NCBI RefSeq assembly: GCF_003852525.1
Contig: NZ_QAJL01000003.1
Coordinates: 1-44,046 of the forward strand
Source: Pedobacter sp. KBW06
GTDB lineage: Bacteria > Bacteroidota > Bacteroidia > Sphingobacteriales > Sphingobacteriaceae
DNA: 44,046 bases
Reading direction: 5' to 3'
The notes beneath the pieces are model-generated. The model saw only the letters and a program-made list of their open reading frames with translations. It did not search any database and was not told the origin of the DNA. The stretch's first letter is position 1. Every line of letters starts with the position of its first letter. Both the position numbers and the translations under genes were made by a program. Of the stretch, positions 23,153 through 32,825 are shown one piece after another.

Positions 23153-25402
23153 ATGAGAACAATAAAAATATTTGGTGCCCGTCAGAATAACCTGAAAAAT
23201 ATTTCATTAGAAATACCTAAGAACCTGATCACCGTATTTACCGGTGTTTCAGGTTCCGGAAAGTCCTCACTTGTATTTGAAACCATCGGCGCTGAAGCAC
23301 AGCGTCAGATCAACGAAACGCAAAACAGCTTCACACGAAACCGTTTAAATCATATTGGCGTTGCAGATGTCGATAAAATTGAACACTTAAATGTGCCTGT
23401 AATTATTAACCAAAAGCGGCTTGGAGGAAATGCAAGGTCAACCGTAGGAACAGCCACTGATATCCAGGCATCCTTACGACTGCTATTTTCGAGACTTGGA
23501 AAACCCTTTGTCGGCTATTCCAGTGTATTTTCCTTCAATAATCCCCAGGGAATGTGCCCGGTTTGTGAAGGCCTGGGCTACGTCAGTACGATAGATATTA
23601 ACCAGCTTCTGGATAAAAACAAGTCTTTGAATGAAGGCGCTATTTTATTTCCGACATTTCAGCCCGGAGGCTACAGGTGGTTGAGATATGTCCTTTCGGG
23701 CTACTTTGACGGGGAAAAGAAACTTAAAGATTTCACAAAGGAAGAATGGGAACTACTCCTCCATGCAGAGGAACACAAGCCCGAACATCCGGATAAATCA
23801 TGGGGAAAGACGATGCGCTACATCGGGCTAATGAGAAGAATAGAGAACGACTTTTTAAAGAAGGAATCCAAAGAACATCAAAGGAGGCAAAAGGACCTGC
23901 AAAAGATCATCACATCAGGAACTTGCCCGGATTGTAAGGGCAAAAGGTTAAACAAAAAAGTACTTTCCTGTAAGATAGCCGGAAAAGATATCGCTCAATG
24001 TGCAGCGCTTCCGATGGAAGAACTGCTGGAATTTGTACAGTCGCTCTCCTCAAAGGCATTTGAAACGATATTAAATGAACTTAAAAAAAAGCTTGAAAAT
24101 GTAATTACCATTGGGCTTCAATACCTTACATTAGACAGAGCAACCAATTCTTTGTCGGGCGGAGAATCACAGCGCATCAAAATGGTCAGGCATTTGGGAA
24201 ACAGTCTGGAAGACCTGTTATATATATTCGATGAACCGAGCATTGGACTTCATGCAAAAGATCTGGACCATATTTCCCAAATCATCAAACAAATAAAAGA
24301 AAAGGGAAATACGGTACTTATTGTGGAGCATGACCCTGACATCATCAAGATTGCCGATCATATTGTTGACATGGGTCCATTTTCAGGTATCCATGGCGGC
24401 GAGATCATTTATCAGGGTAATTTCAAGAATCTCAAGACTTCAGAAGGCAAGACCGGCAAATATTTTTCGACCGCACGCAGCTACAAAATGAATCCACGTA
24501 AAGGGATTGGATCCATAAAAATTGAAAATGCGAATTTGTATAATTTAAAAAATATTTCTGTTGAAATCCCTAAGCGGGTGTTATCAGTGGTTACAGGTAT
24601 TGCGGGATCTGGTAAGAGTACCCTGATCAGCAGGGTTTTGCCAGTTCAGTTTCCTGAAGTTATCATTATTGATCAGTCTCCTGTTGCAGGACATTCAAGA
24701 TCTACGCTGCTGACTTATTTGGGAATTTCGGATAAAATAAGAAAGCTATTTGCAGATGCCAATCAGACGGGCAACCAGTTTTTCAGCAGTAATAGCAAGG
24801 GTGCTTGTCCGAACTGTAAAGGGCTCGGTACGGAAAAAATTGACCTGGCATTTATGGATGATATTGAGCTACCTTGTGAAGTATGCCATGGAACTGGATT
24901 TAACCCCGCTGTTTTAAAATATAAATTTAAGCATAAAAATATTGCCGAGGTCATGAGCTTAACGGTAGAAGAAGCGGAAGCCTTTTTTGAAGAACCTGAT
25001 TTTCTGGCGTATTTCAGCCTGCTCTCAGAATTAGGCTTAAGTTATTTGAAATTGGGACAACGCCTTAATTCATTCTCAGGGGGAGAAATGCAGCGGCTAA
25101 AACTCAGCAGGGAATTGAAGGGTGGAGAAAATGTGCTGGTGTTGGATGAGCCAAGTACAGGATTGCATCCATCGGACACAGAAAGGTTGATGCGTATTTT
25201 AAATAAGTTGGTAGATGAGGGCAATACACTCCTGGTTATTGAACATAATCTTGACATTATTTCGCAAGCGGACTGGATTATTGACATTGGTCCTGGTGCA
25301 GGCAAATATGGCGGAAAGTTGGTTTTTGAAGGGACAGTAGCGCAATTATTAAAAGATAAAAACTCCGAAACTGCCAGGTATTTGAGAAAACACCTGGCAT
25401 GA
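23153..25402 (+). CDS. short UvrA-like ABC ATPase
   Basis: This 749-aa soluble protein has two ABC cassettes of the UvrA type. The first has Walker A GVSGSGKSSL (31-40), the signature LSGGESQRIKM and DEPSIGLHAKD. The second has GIAGSGKSTL, FSGGEMQRLKL and DEPSTGLHPSD. Zinc cysteines are present (CPVCEGLG, CPDCKGKR, CPNCKGLG...CEVCHGTG). True UvrA is about 940 aa; the UvrB-binding and insertion domains after the first P-loop are missing. RSTVGTATDIQASLRLLFSR follows soon after Walker A. This matches UvrA-like paralogs linked to drug or DNA-adduct tolerance more than core excision repair (family knowledge). Confidence 0.9.
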   Translation: MRTIKIFGARQNNLKNISLEIPKNLITVFTGVSGSGKSSLVFETIGAEAQRQINETQNSFTRNRLNHIGVADVDKIEHLNVPVIINQKRLGGNARSTVGTATDIQASLRLLFSRLGKPFVGYSSVFSFNNPQGMCPVCEGLGYVSTIDINQLLDKNKSLNEGAILFPTFQPGGYRWLRYVLSGYFDGEKKLKDFTKEEWELLLHAEEHKPEHPDKSWGKTMRYIGLMRRIENDFLKKESKEHQRRQKDLQKIITSGTCPDCKGKRLNKKVLSCKIAGKDIAQCAALPMEELLEFVQSLSSKAFETILNELKKKLENVITIGLQYLTLDRATNSLSGGESQRIKMVRHLGNSLEDLLYIFDEPSIGLHAKDLDHISQIIKQIKEKGNTVLIVEHDPDIIKIADHIVDMGPFSGIHGGEIIYQGNFKNLKTSEGKTGKYFSTARSYKMNPRKGIGSIKIENANLYNLKNISVEIPKRVLSVVTGIAGSGKSTLISRVLPVQFPEVIIIDQSPVAGHSRSTLLTYLGISDKIRKLFADANQTGNQFFSSNSKGACPNCKGLGTEKIDLAFMDDIELPCEVCHGTGFNPAVLKYKFKHKNIAEVMSLTVEEAEAFFEEPDFLAYFSLLSELGLSYLKLGQRLNSFSGGEMQRLKLSRELKGGENVLVLDEPSTGLHPSDTERLMRILNKLVDEGNTLLVIEHNLDIISQADWIIDIGPGAGKYGGKLVFEGTVAQLLKDKNSETARYLRKHLA

Positions 25403-25413
25403 CCAGCGCCAGG
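25393..25413 (+). terminator. possible terminator hairpin at the end of the UvrA-like gene
   Basis: CCTGGC and GCCAGG form a 6-bp stem across the stop codon; GGGTGTTTTT follows 7 bases on. Weak but placed between two convergent genes. Confidence 0.35.
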
Positions 25414-25507
25414 CAATGGGTGTTTTTATACCAGATATAGATTCTATTTTAAGTTTCGTCTGCCTGCTTCGTACTTATGGCATCTGCTTTACCAATCACA
25501 AGCATCG

Positions 25508-28372
25508 TTATTCATTTATCAATTGCTGAATCTTTGTCAAATCAACAGCAGTCCCTGGTTTAAATGCAGCCCCGGCCATGTATTTTTCCAGGCTGTAGCG
25601 CAGCTGACGGGCTTCCGGGCGTTTGTCCTGGTCCGTTAGCAGGTCTATCGCCGAAACCAGCAATTTGCCCTTTCCAACATTACATTCAAAGACCAAACCC
25701 AGGGAACGCGCCGTTACCCAGTCGTCGATAACCCTTACAATTGGTTTGATGTCTTTTCCTATCGCGCTAAGCTTGATGGCATTTGAATGTGTCATTGCAT
25801 CCCACCATTGCCAGTTGGAATGGTACTGTGTAGGAAACTCTGCCAATGCCGGGTGTTTTGGATCACATAGAATTCCCATCGTTGTTGGAGGCTGACTTTT
25901 AGTCCATGCCGTATTCCAGAATATAGTAGAGAATCCGATTTTAATATCACCTCCCATTTCTGGCTTAACCGATCCTTTTTTAAGCGTGAGCAATACCTTC
26001 CCGCCCTGATTTAGTGTTTCAATTGCCTTAGTATCCAGCTCCTGGGTCAGCATGATTTCTTTATAGGTTTCAGATCGTTCTTCCGGATAAACAAAGATGT
26101 CCCATGTATTGGTATGGTTTGATACTGTTGCTTTCAAAATGACACGTTGTGCTTTTTTAATTGCTCCGAGCGACTGCCGGATGGTTCCTAACTTTATGGC
26201 ATTTCCCATCGCGATTGTCTCATTTTTAAAGCTTCCGTTAAATAACCGGACTCCGCTTTCAGACTCGATACTCCAGCTGACAATATCTTTTATAGGCGCA
26301 TCACTGAAGTTGGCGATTTCTAATGGAACAATGAATTCTTCATTATTGGTATAAACCATTTTCGGCAACCTCGCCAGCAGGACTACAGGCGCACAAAACC
26401 GGCTATATTCAGACGCATTAATATAAGGTTTCGGTTCCCAGAATGGATCTAAAACGCCAACCAACGCTGTTCCCTGACCAGGAAAATCATTTAAACCCAA
26501 CAGTTGAAAACCTGCAAAGCCAGGCGTACGCAGTGCCGCTTCAATATCGGCCTTATAACACAGGGACTGCAATTTTCCTGAGGCCATAAAAAAGCTATCC
26601 GCCAGCATAGAAAGTCCGTTTTCTTCCAGTTTATCTCTAAAGATCTCGAAGTTCTTTGGCTTTAAGACCCCATCATATTTTTTAATTTCCCTGAAATTAG
26701 GGTATACACACCACTGACCAATTTCATGACTAACCGTAGGCTGTTTCCAGTTGGAAATAATCTTTGTAAAATCGTAATCTGATCGTGGCGCTTCTTTATT
26801 GATGATACTCGACAGTCCCTGCCCCCAGCCCTGAATTCTTGGTTCCGGCATATTGTTATAGTCACTTACATCGTTTTGTGGCCATCCCGCAGCGGTGGTA
26901 TACATTCTTCTCGGATCTTTTGCCTTCCAGTAATTGACAAAATCGACCAGGTATTTAACCATATCTTTCCCTCCCGGCTCATTTCCATAAGTCATCATTA
27001 CAAAAGAGGGATGGTTGCCATAGGCTTTGACCATTTTCTCACTTTCCTCATAAATGTATTTATCCAGGGCTAAACCATCACCAATTGAAGCACCATTACC
27101 CCCATTTGCCCAGGCAGAGGATTCGACCTGCAAAAACAGACCGAGACGATCGGCCGCCGTAAAAGCGGCTTCTGGCGGGCACCAGGAGTGAAACCTGATG
27201 TGGTTTAATCCGTGGGCCTTTACCGTATTAAAGATCTTCAACCAGCTTGCTACATCGGTTGGAGGATAACCGGTTTTAGGAAAAGAAGCACAATCCAGAG
27301 CGCCTCTTAAAAAAGTAGGCTTGCCATTGATGCTGAACTGTGTTCCATTGGCTTTGAATTCGCGCATTCCAAAGGTTATAATTTTATGATCAGATGCTCC
27401 TTGTTTTTGCTGTTCAAGGCTGACCTGCATTTTGTATAAATTGGGATGAAATTCATTCCATAACAGGGATTGATCTCCCATAGGATAAACGATCTCGACG
27501 GTCTTTTCCTTTTCAGAAAGCAGTAATTTCCGGCTCAGAGATTTCCCTTTCGCGGCTCCCTTTTTGTCTATAATAGCCGATAGGTTTAAAGTTACTTCCT
27601 GTGAAGCACCAGTGGTATTGTTCAGCTGAATCTTCGCAAGTACCTGGTTGTTTTTAAGGTCCGGATAAAGCTGTACATCAGCAATGAAAACATTTGACCT
27701 GGCCCGGAGACTCAACTCTCCCACCATTCCATTCCAGTTGGTCTGAGTATGGTCGCTCACACTATGTGCGTTCTCGCCCATGTTAAAGGTCTTGATCCTG
27801 TTGTCTACCCTGATCGTTAACCGGTGTTTTCCTGCTTTTAATTTATGGCCAATTTCAAATACCTGCGCTGTTCCCAGACTGTTCTCCATTCCAACCTGAA
27901 CATTGTCTAACCATACTGTTGTTTCCCAATGGCTTCTTTCGATAAAGAGTTGTATCGTTTTGTTTTTCCAGTTAGTCGGGATCTCTATTGTTTTCTGATA
28001 CCAGGCAGCACCTTTATAGTACTTTTCCGGTTGCAGCCAGAAGGGAATTTTAACATTTCCAGGTTGTCTGTATTTTGCATATTCGCTGCTGGTAAACCAG
28101 GATTTGTCAAGGATCTCTCCTGTCCATGGTGTATTTACTGTAATTTCGTTGCCTTTTCCATTGGTAGTCATTGATCCCGGAAGCTTAATTTGCTCCCTTA
28201 ATTTCAGGTTGTACCATTTGTCGGCAACACCTTTATCCAGCGAATCGATTTGAAAAGCCCAGGTTCCGGAAAGGTTAATCTGAGCATCATTTTTAGACTG
28301 TGCGGCGGCTGAAAACACGATCAGATGCACTATTAAAAGTGACTTACTTAATTGTGTAAGGAAATTTTTCAT
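25508..28372 (-). CDS. secreted glycoside hydrolase family 2 protein
   Basis: This 954-aa protein, counted from the ATG at 28372, begins MKNFLTQLSK and has a signal peptide ending FSAAAQ. The frame is open to an ATG 72 bases further up, which would bury the signal peptide. It has an N-terminal sugar-binding jelly roll (INLSGTWAFQID, WYQKTIEIPTNWKNK), an Ig-like domain and a TIM barrel with HGLNHIRFHSWCPPE. The acid/base motif is TYGNEPGG (Glu about 465) and the likely nucleophile is in PTVSHEIGQW (Glu about 550). GH2 covers beta-galactosidases, glucuronidases and mannosidases; the C-terminal part is unusual and the substrate cannot be set. Confidence 0.88.
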   Translation of the reverse strand: MKNFLTQLSKSLLIVHLIVFSAAAQSKNDAQINLSGTWAFQIDSLDKGVADKWYNLKLREQIKLPGSMTTNGKGNEITVNTPWTGEILDKSWFTSSEYAKYRQPGNVKIPFWLQPEKYYKGAAWYQKTIEIPTNWKNKTIQLFIERSHWETTVWLDNVQVGMENSLGTAQVFEIGHKLKAGKHRLTIRVDNRIKTFNMGENAHSVSDHTQTNWNGMVGELSLRARSNVFIADVQLYPDLKNNQVLAKIQLNNTTGASQEVTLNLSAIIDKKGAAKGKSLSRKLLLSEKEKTVEIVYPMGDQSLLWNEFHPNLYKMQVSLEQQKQGASDHKIITFGMREFKANGTQFSINGKPTFLRGALDCASFPKTGYPPTDVASWLKIFNTVKAHGLNHIRFHSWCPPEAAFTAADRLGLFLQVESSAWANGGNGASIGDGLALDKYIYEESEKMVKAYGNHPSFVMMTYGNEPGGKDMVKYLVDFVNYWKAKDPRRMYTTAAGWPQNDVSDYNNMPEPRIQGWGQGLSSIINKEAPRSDYDFTKIISNWKQPTVSHEIGQWCVYPNFREIKKYDGVLKPKNFEIFRDKLEENGLSMLADSFFMASGKLQSLCYKADIEAALRTPGFAGFQLLGLNDFPGQGTALVGVLDPFWEPKPYINASEYSRFCAPVVLLARLPKMVYTNNEEFIVPLEIANFSDAPIKDIVSWSIESESGVRLFNGSFKNETIAMGNAIKLGTIRQSLGAIKKAQRVILKATVSNHTNTWDIFVYPEERSETYKEIMLTQELDTKAIETLNQGGKVLLTLKKGSVKPEMGGDIKIGFSTIFWNTAWTKSQPPTTMGILCDPKHPALAEFPTQYHSNWQWWDAMTHSNAIKLSAIGKDIKPIVRVIDDWVTARSLGLVFECNVGKGKLLVSAIDLLTDQDKRPEARQLRYSLEKYMAGAAFKPGTAVDLTKIQQLINE

Positions 28373-28466
28373 ATATCTGGTTGGTTGGCAATACAACAAA
28401 CTTATCAACCAAAGGCACTTTACACAATAGACAATCTTATGCAAAGGATGGACATTCTCATTTCTG

Positions 28467-29597
28467 CTATCGTCTGTCTTTTATGATTTCGGTGATGTCT
28501 TCGTCTGAATGAATTCCTGCTTCCGCTTCGGTAGTCTCGTGTTGGGCTTTAGCGGCGTATTCAAACATTTTGGTCTCATAGTTTTCTATGGCCTCCTCTA
28601 TACTTTCAAATTGTCCGCCTGTAAGACTTTCGGCCAGATACAAAGCGTCCAGCAAACCTATATTGACCCCTACTCCTGCAAATGGTGGCATGACGTGCGC
28701 TGCATCCCCAATCAGGGTGATATTGCCTTTTTTATACCAGGGCTTGTCGAGCGGCATTTTTCGCATCGGTAAAAGTGTAAAGGTTTCAGTTGCCTGAATC
28801 AGTTCTTTATAGGAGTCATGCCAGTTCTTTAATAAATCGTTCAGAAAGGAAGCGATGGCTGCTTTGTCTTTGAAATCCAAACCATGCTCTTTTATCCAGC
28901 TTTCAGGTCTTTTAAATGAAACATAATAATTCATAGCACCATTGGATTTGGTCTGAGAGAACAACATTTTTTGTTCGCCCATTACCATGAAATTGCCCTG
29001 TCCGGATGTTTCTTTGAAGTTTGGACATGCAGTACCGGGGTTTGAAACTTCGCCCTGGATGATGATTGTTCCTGTATACCGAGGGGTCATATCGGTCACG
29101 TAATTTCTTAAATTGCACATTCCCCCATTGGCACCGATGATCAGATCGGCAGTTTCGGTGATATTGCCCTCGAAATGTACCTCCCAGGACTCCTTGTTTT
29201 TTGTCAAGGAAAGGAATTTTCTATCCCAAACCACGGTACCTTCCTCTAAATTGTCGAGCAGCAATTTCCTCAGTTCAGTCCGGTCAATTTCGGGTCTATA
29301 GTACAAGTGTTCCTCGTCCGGAAACTCTTCCATAACAATGCCACCATCCATATTTGCTGCCCTTTCTCCTGTCGGTCTTGCAATTTTGTAGAATGCCGCG
29401 ATCAGTCCGGCTTTTTCCAGGGCTTTTTGTCCGGTGTCGTTGTGGAGATCCAGCGTGCCTCCTGTTACCCTCGCATTTGCATTTTCATCGCGTTCATATA
29501 CTTTTACACTTGCACCTTTTTGCTGCAAAAGTCGGGCAAGGGTTAATCCTACCGGGCCTCCCCCTATGATGGCTACTTTTTTATTTTTTAATAACAT
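28467..29597 (-). CDS. Tet(X)-like FAD-dependent monooxygenase
   Basis: This 376-aa protein has an FAD-binding Rossmann start KNKKVAIIGGGPVGL (GGGPVG at 12-17), E35/R36 in VYERD and the GDAAHVMPPFAG motif (297-308). It resembles Tet(X) through most of its length: GGTLDLH, DRTELRKLLLDNLE, TADLIIGANGGM and SIEEAIENYETKMF all have counterparts. Tet(X) hydroxylates tetracyclines using NADPH and O2. Of the drug-contacting residues I recall from Tet(X), the Gln in the IIIQGE strand and PFAG are kept. The Arg and His contacts appear replaced (GNFMVMG, GAMNYYVSF), so the natural substrate may differ. It follows an AraC-type regulator gene by 31 bases on the same strand. Confidence 0.85.
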   Translation of the reverse strand: MLLKNKKVAIIGGGPVGLTLARLLQQKGASVKVYERDENANARVTGGTLDLHNDTGQKALEKAGLIAAFYKIARPTGERAANMDGGIVMEEFPDEEHLYYRPEIDRTELRKLLLDNLEEGTVVWDRKFLSLTKNKESWEVHFEGNITETADLIIGANGGMCNLRNYVTDMTPRYTGTIIIQGEVSNPGTACPNFKETSGQGNFMVMGEQKMLFSQTKSNGAMNYYVSFKRPESWIKEHGLDFKDKAAIASFLNDLLKNWHDSYKELIQATETFTLLPMRKMPLDKPWYKKGNITLIGDAAHVMPPFAGVGVNIGLLDALYLAESLTGGQFESIEEAIENYETKMFEYAAKAQHETTEAEAGIHSDEDITEIIKDRR

Positions 29598-29628
29598 ATG
29601 ATTTTACCTGTTTATTTACAGGACAAAA

Positions 29629-30456
29629 TTACTTTTTACTGATGGCAGAAATTTGAATAAATCGGCCGTTTTCATTTCTATGCAATTCTTTTGGATTTAC
29701 ACCGGATAGCTTTTTCACCTCCCTGCTGAAGTGGGCCTGATCGGAAAAATTTAATTCAGGAAAAAGTTCACCCTTTTTAATTTGTACAAAAGAAGCTTTA
29801 AAACGGAGGATGCTGCAATAGGTTTTTAACGAAAGACCAAAGTATTGGGTAAAGTAGCGGTTGATCTGCCTGCTGCTCCAAAATGATTGTTCAGCCAATT
29901 CGGCAACGGTCATTTCGCCATTTGAGGCATAAATTAATCCGAACAGGTTTTCTTTACGGCGATCGATGCTGGCAGGGATTAAGCTTTTAATTTTATCGGA
30001 AGCTTTTACTGAAAAGGCTTCAAAATCGTTCAGGTCGGCTTCTTCAAAGTTCCAAAAATCGTTCGGCAATGGCTGAAACTCATTTAGAAGCCCTGCAATT
30101 GATCGATGGAATAAATATTCAAGTGCCAAAAGTTTGAAGCTGATCAAAAACATTTTGGTATTAGCCTCTACTTCTCTCTTACCATACAAAGTGCCCAGTC
30201 CAAGTAAAGAAATCTGAAAGGGTTCGCCGGCATCTTTCGAAAGAACCAGATCAAAATTGGCATCAGGCATCACCACCACTTCTTTTTCGATCCCCGTGGC
30301 GTTTTCGACCATCCAAAAGCACTCCACAAAATCTGCTATCGATTTATCGGGGAGCCGTTTTTTATATTGAATTTCGTTTAGATCTCCTTTATGATCCTGG
30401 CTTTGCATGACAACGCTGAAATTTGTTTTTCTATTCCAAGATAGGCTTTTATTCAT
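29629..30456 (-). CDS. AraC-family transcriptional regulator (DUF6597-type N-terminus)
   Basis: This 275-aa protein has an N-terminal sensory-like domain (about residues 30-150: KRLPDKSIADFVECFWMVEN, VVVMPDANFDLVL). The C-terminal AraC double helix-turn-helix (about 175-260) shows MTVAELAEQSFWSSRQINRYF, YFGLSLKTYCSILRFKAS and FSDQAHFSREVKKLSGVNPKE. An in-frame ATG at 30408 is an alternative start. It lies 31 bases upstream of the Tet(X)-like gene on the same strand and probably controls it. It is divergent from the fucosidase gene. Confidence 0.88.
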   Translation of the reverse strand: MNKSLSWNRKTNFSVVMQSQDHKGDLNEIQYKKRLPDKSIADFVECFWMVENATGIEKEVVVMPDANFDLVLSKDAGEPFQISLLGLGTLYGKREVEANTKMFLISFKLLALEYLFHRSIAGLLNEFQPLPNDFWNFEEADLNDFEAFSVKASDKIKSLIPASIDRRKENLFGLIYASNGEMTVAELAEQSFWSSRQINRYFTQYFGLSLKTYCSILRFKASFVQIKKGELFPELNFSDQAHFSREVKKLSGVNPKELHRNENGRFIQISAISKK

Positions 30457-30543
30457 GTAAATGAGTAGTCTCAGGGGATGGTTGAGTCGGATTTGTGCAA
30501 AAAAAAGTCCTTTTAAGTCAATTTTTTATATGGTTTGCTTTTG

Positions 30544-30551
30544 TACATTTG
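30544..30551 (+). promoter_or_regulatory. -7 promoter box for the GH29 gene
   Basis: TACATTTG matches TAnnTTTG exactly, 20 bases before the preferred ATG at 30572. It also shows that the upstream in-frame ATG at 30461 would lie before the transcript start. Confidence 0.45.
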
Positions 30552-30571
30552 AATTCAACCAAATTATCCGA

Positions 30572-32803
30572 ATGAAAAAAATATTTATCGGCGTCTTCAC
30601 CGGCGCAATATTTTATTTAAACGTACATGCACAAAAAAATGTGATCAGCCTACAAAATACAATTCCTGTAACCGCCACTGATACAAAAGCATCTATTATA
30701 GCTAAAGCGGCCCATGTAGTACCCAGCGCCAATCAGCTTGCTGCCTTAAAAAACGAGTTTATTGCCTTTATACATTTTGGTCCCAATACTTTTACCCGCA
30801 TGGAATGGGGAAATGGTAAAGAAGACCCGAAAATTTTTGATTTAAAGGAACTCCATACCGATCAGTGGTGCCAATCGATGAAATCAGCAGGGATGAAAAT
30901 GGTGATCCTGACGGCAAAACACCATGACGGATTTGTACTTTGGCAAAGCCGATATACCAATCATGGGATCATGTCTACAGGTTTTCAGAATGGCAAAGGA
31001 GATATTGTGAAAGCCTTGTCCGCTTCCTGTAAAAAATATGGCTTAAAATTAGGGATTTACTTGTCGCCCGCAGACCTCTTCCAGATTGAGAGCGACAGCG
31101 GCTTATACGGTAATTTAAGTAAGGTTAACAAACGTACCATTCCGGGAACGGTTGCTGGCAGACCCTTTGCCAACAAAACCAAATTTGAGTTTGAGGTGGA
31201 TGATTACAACGAGTATTTTCTTAACCAGCTCTTCGAACTGTTAACAGAATATGGTCCGATCGATGAAGTTTGGTTTGACGGGGCTCATCCGAAGACAAAA
31301 GGTGGCCAGAAATACAACTATGCTGCCTGGAAAAAACTCATCCATACTTTGGCGCCTAAGGCAGTTATTTTTGGTAAAGAAGATATCCGCTGGTGCGGTA
31401 ATGAAGCCGGTGGAACGCGAAATACGGAATGGAATGTTATTCCATATCCTGAAAATCCCAATACTGCAACTGATTTTCCGGATTTAACTGAGGAATCACT
31501 GGGTACCAGGAATGAACTGTATAAAGGGAAATATTTACATTATCAGCAGGCGGAAACAAATACCTCCATACGTGAGGGCTGGTTTTACCGGGATGATGAA
31601 AAACAGAAAGTTCGGAGCAGCGATGATGTGTTTGACATTTACGAAAGAGCCGTTGGCGGTAATTCTACTTTCTTATTGAACATTCCGCCAAACCGGGAAG
31701 GCAAATTCTCTCCGGAAGATGTAGGTGTACTTACCGAAGTAGGCAAACGCATTAAGGAAACTTATGGCAAAAATTTATTCGCTGCTGCAAAAGGCCCGAA
31801 ACAGGTACTGGATAAAAACTTAAATACCTATTTATTGCTGACAAAGCCGGAAAACAGCATAGAAATTACGACCGGCAGTCCGGTTACCATCAACAGAATT
31901 GTTTTGCAGGAAGCGATTGCGTCTCATAGTGAACGGGTGGAAGAACATGTACTGGAGGCCTTTATTGAAAATAAGTGGCAGAAAATTGCTGCTGCAACGA
32001 ATATTGGTTATAAGCGCATTCTCCGTTTTCCAGAGGTGACGGCTTCCAGATTCAGACTAAAAGTTTTGTCGTCAAGGGCTGTTCCGGCAATTGCCACAAT
32101 TGAGGCACATTACTACCGGTCAAAACCACCTCAACTTCAATTCGACAGGGACATTAATGGCCTTGTGACCATATCGCCCAAAAAACATGAGTTTGGATGG
32201 AAACCACATGGACAGGATGCTACAGGAAACCTGGGTACCGGTACTCAAATTTATTATACCACCGATGGTACCGAACCCTCTTCTGCTTCAAAAAAATACA
32301 CAGCCCCTATCCTGGTCGTTAATGCAGAGGTTAAAGCCATTGCCATTGCGAATCATGATAAAGGAAGTGTTGCCAAAGCAACATTTGGCCTGCTGCAAAA
32401 AGACTGGAAACTCTTAAATGCAGGAAGCGAACCAAACAAAGGAACAAAGGCTTTTGATGCCAACAAAGACACTTACTGGCAAGCGGAATTTAACGATGAA
32501 ACATCGCTGATGTCTATAGATTTGGGTGTTGTACATAAGTTAACGGCCTTCATTTATACGCCTCCCAAAGCTTTTTTTGATGGCATGGTGGAAAAGGGAA
32601 TCATTCAGACCAGTAAGGATGGTAAAAACTGGGAGGATGCAGAAAGTTTTGAATTTGGCAACCTGATTAACGATCCAACCGCCAGAACACACTATTTTAA
32701 AAATGAAATATCAACCAGGTATATCAGGCTGAAGCCAACAGCAATTGCCGGAAGTAAAAAGTCAGTAGCGATTGCAGAACTGGATTTTTTGTCACTAAAT
32801 TAG
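30572..32803 (+). CDS. secreted GH29 alpha-L-fucosidase with C-terminal carbohydrate-binding domains
   Basis: This 743-aa protein starts MKKIFIGVFTGAIF with a signal peptide ending VHAQ. An ATG 111 bases upstream is in frame but sits before the promoter box. The GH29 barrel includes FIHFGPNTFTRMEWG, VILTAKHHDGFVLW, LKLGIYLSPAD and the nucleophile Asp in DEVWFDGAHP (about residue 236). After about residue 430 come a discoidin-like domain, a chitobiase-type beta domain (QIYYTTDGTEPSSASKKY) and a second F5/8 type C (CBM32-like) domain (KAFDANKDTYWQAE, STRYIRLK). It removes alpha-L-fucose from glycans in the periplasm or outside; linkage is not readable. Confidence 0.9.
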   Translation: MKKIFIGVFTGAIFYLNVHAQKNVISLQNTIPVTATDTKASIIAKAAHVVPSANQLAALKNEFIAFIHFGPNTFTRMEWGNGKEDPKIFDLKELHTDQWCQSMKSAGMKMVILTAKHHDGFVLWQSRYTNHGIMSTGFQNGKGDIVKALSASCKKYGLKLGIYLSPADLFQIESDSGLYGNLSKVNKRTIPGTVAGRPFANKTKFEFEVDDYNEYFLNQLFELLTEYGPIDEVWFDGAHPKTKGGQKYNYAAWKKLIHTLAPKAVIFGKEDIRWCGNEAGGTRNTEWNVIPYPENPNTATDFPDLTEESLGTRNELYKGKYLHYQQAETNTSIREGWFYRDDEKQKVRSSDDVFDIYERAVGGNSTFLLNIPPNREGKFSPEDVGVLTEVGKRIKETYGKNLFAAAKGPKQVLDKNLNTYLLLTKPENSIEITTGSPVTINRIVLQEAIASHSERVEEHVLEAFIENKWQKIAAATNIGYKRILRFPEVTASRFRLKVLSSRAVPAIATIEAHYYRSKPPQLQFDRDINGLVTISPKKHEFGWKPHGQDATGNLGTGTQIYYTTDGTEPSSASKKYTAPILVVNAEVKAIAIANHDKGSVAKATFGLLQKDWKLLNAGSEPNKGTKAFDANKDTYWQAEFNDETSLMSIDLGVVHKLTAFIYTPPKAFFDGMVEKGIIQTSKDGKNWEDAESFEFGNLINDPTARTHYFKNEISTRYIRLKPTAIAGSKKSVAIAELDFLSLN

Positions 32804-32825
32804 TGGCCCGCATCATCCAAAAAAT

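Noticed and set aside
28373..28444. Upstream in-frame extension of the GH2 gene
   Set aside because: A 24-residue addition before a complete signal peptide; the internal ATG at 28372 fits better.
30461..30571. Upstream in-frame extension of the GH29 gene
   Set aside because: It would bury the signal peptide and starts before the TACATTTG promoter box.
22144..32803. A polysaccharide utilisation locus
   Set aside because: Several carbohydrate-active enzymes are present but there is no SusC/SusD pair and the genes are on different strands with unrelated genes between them.
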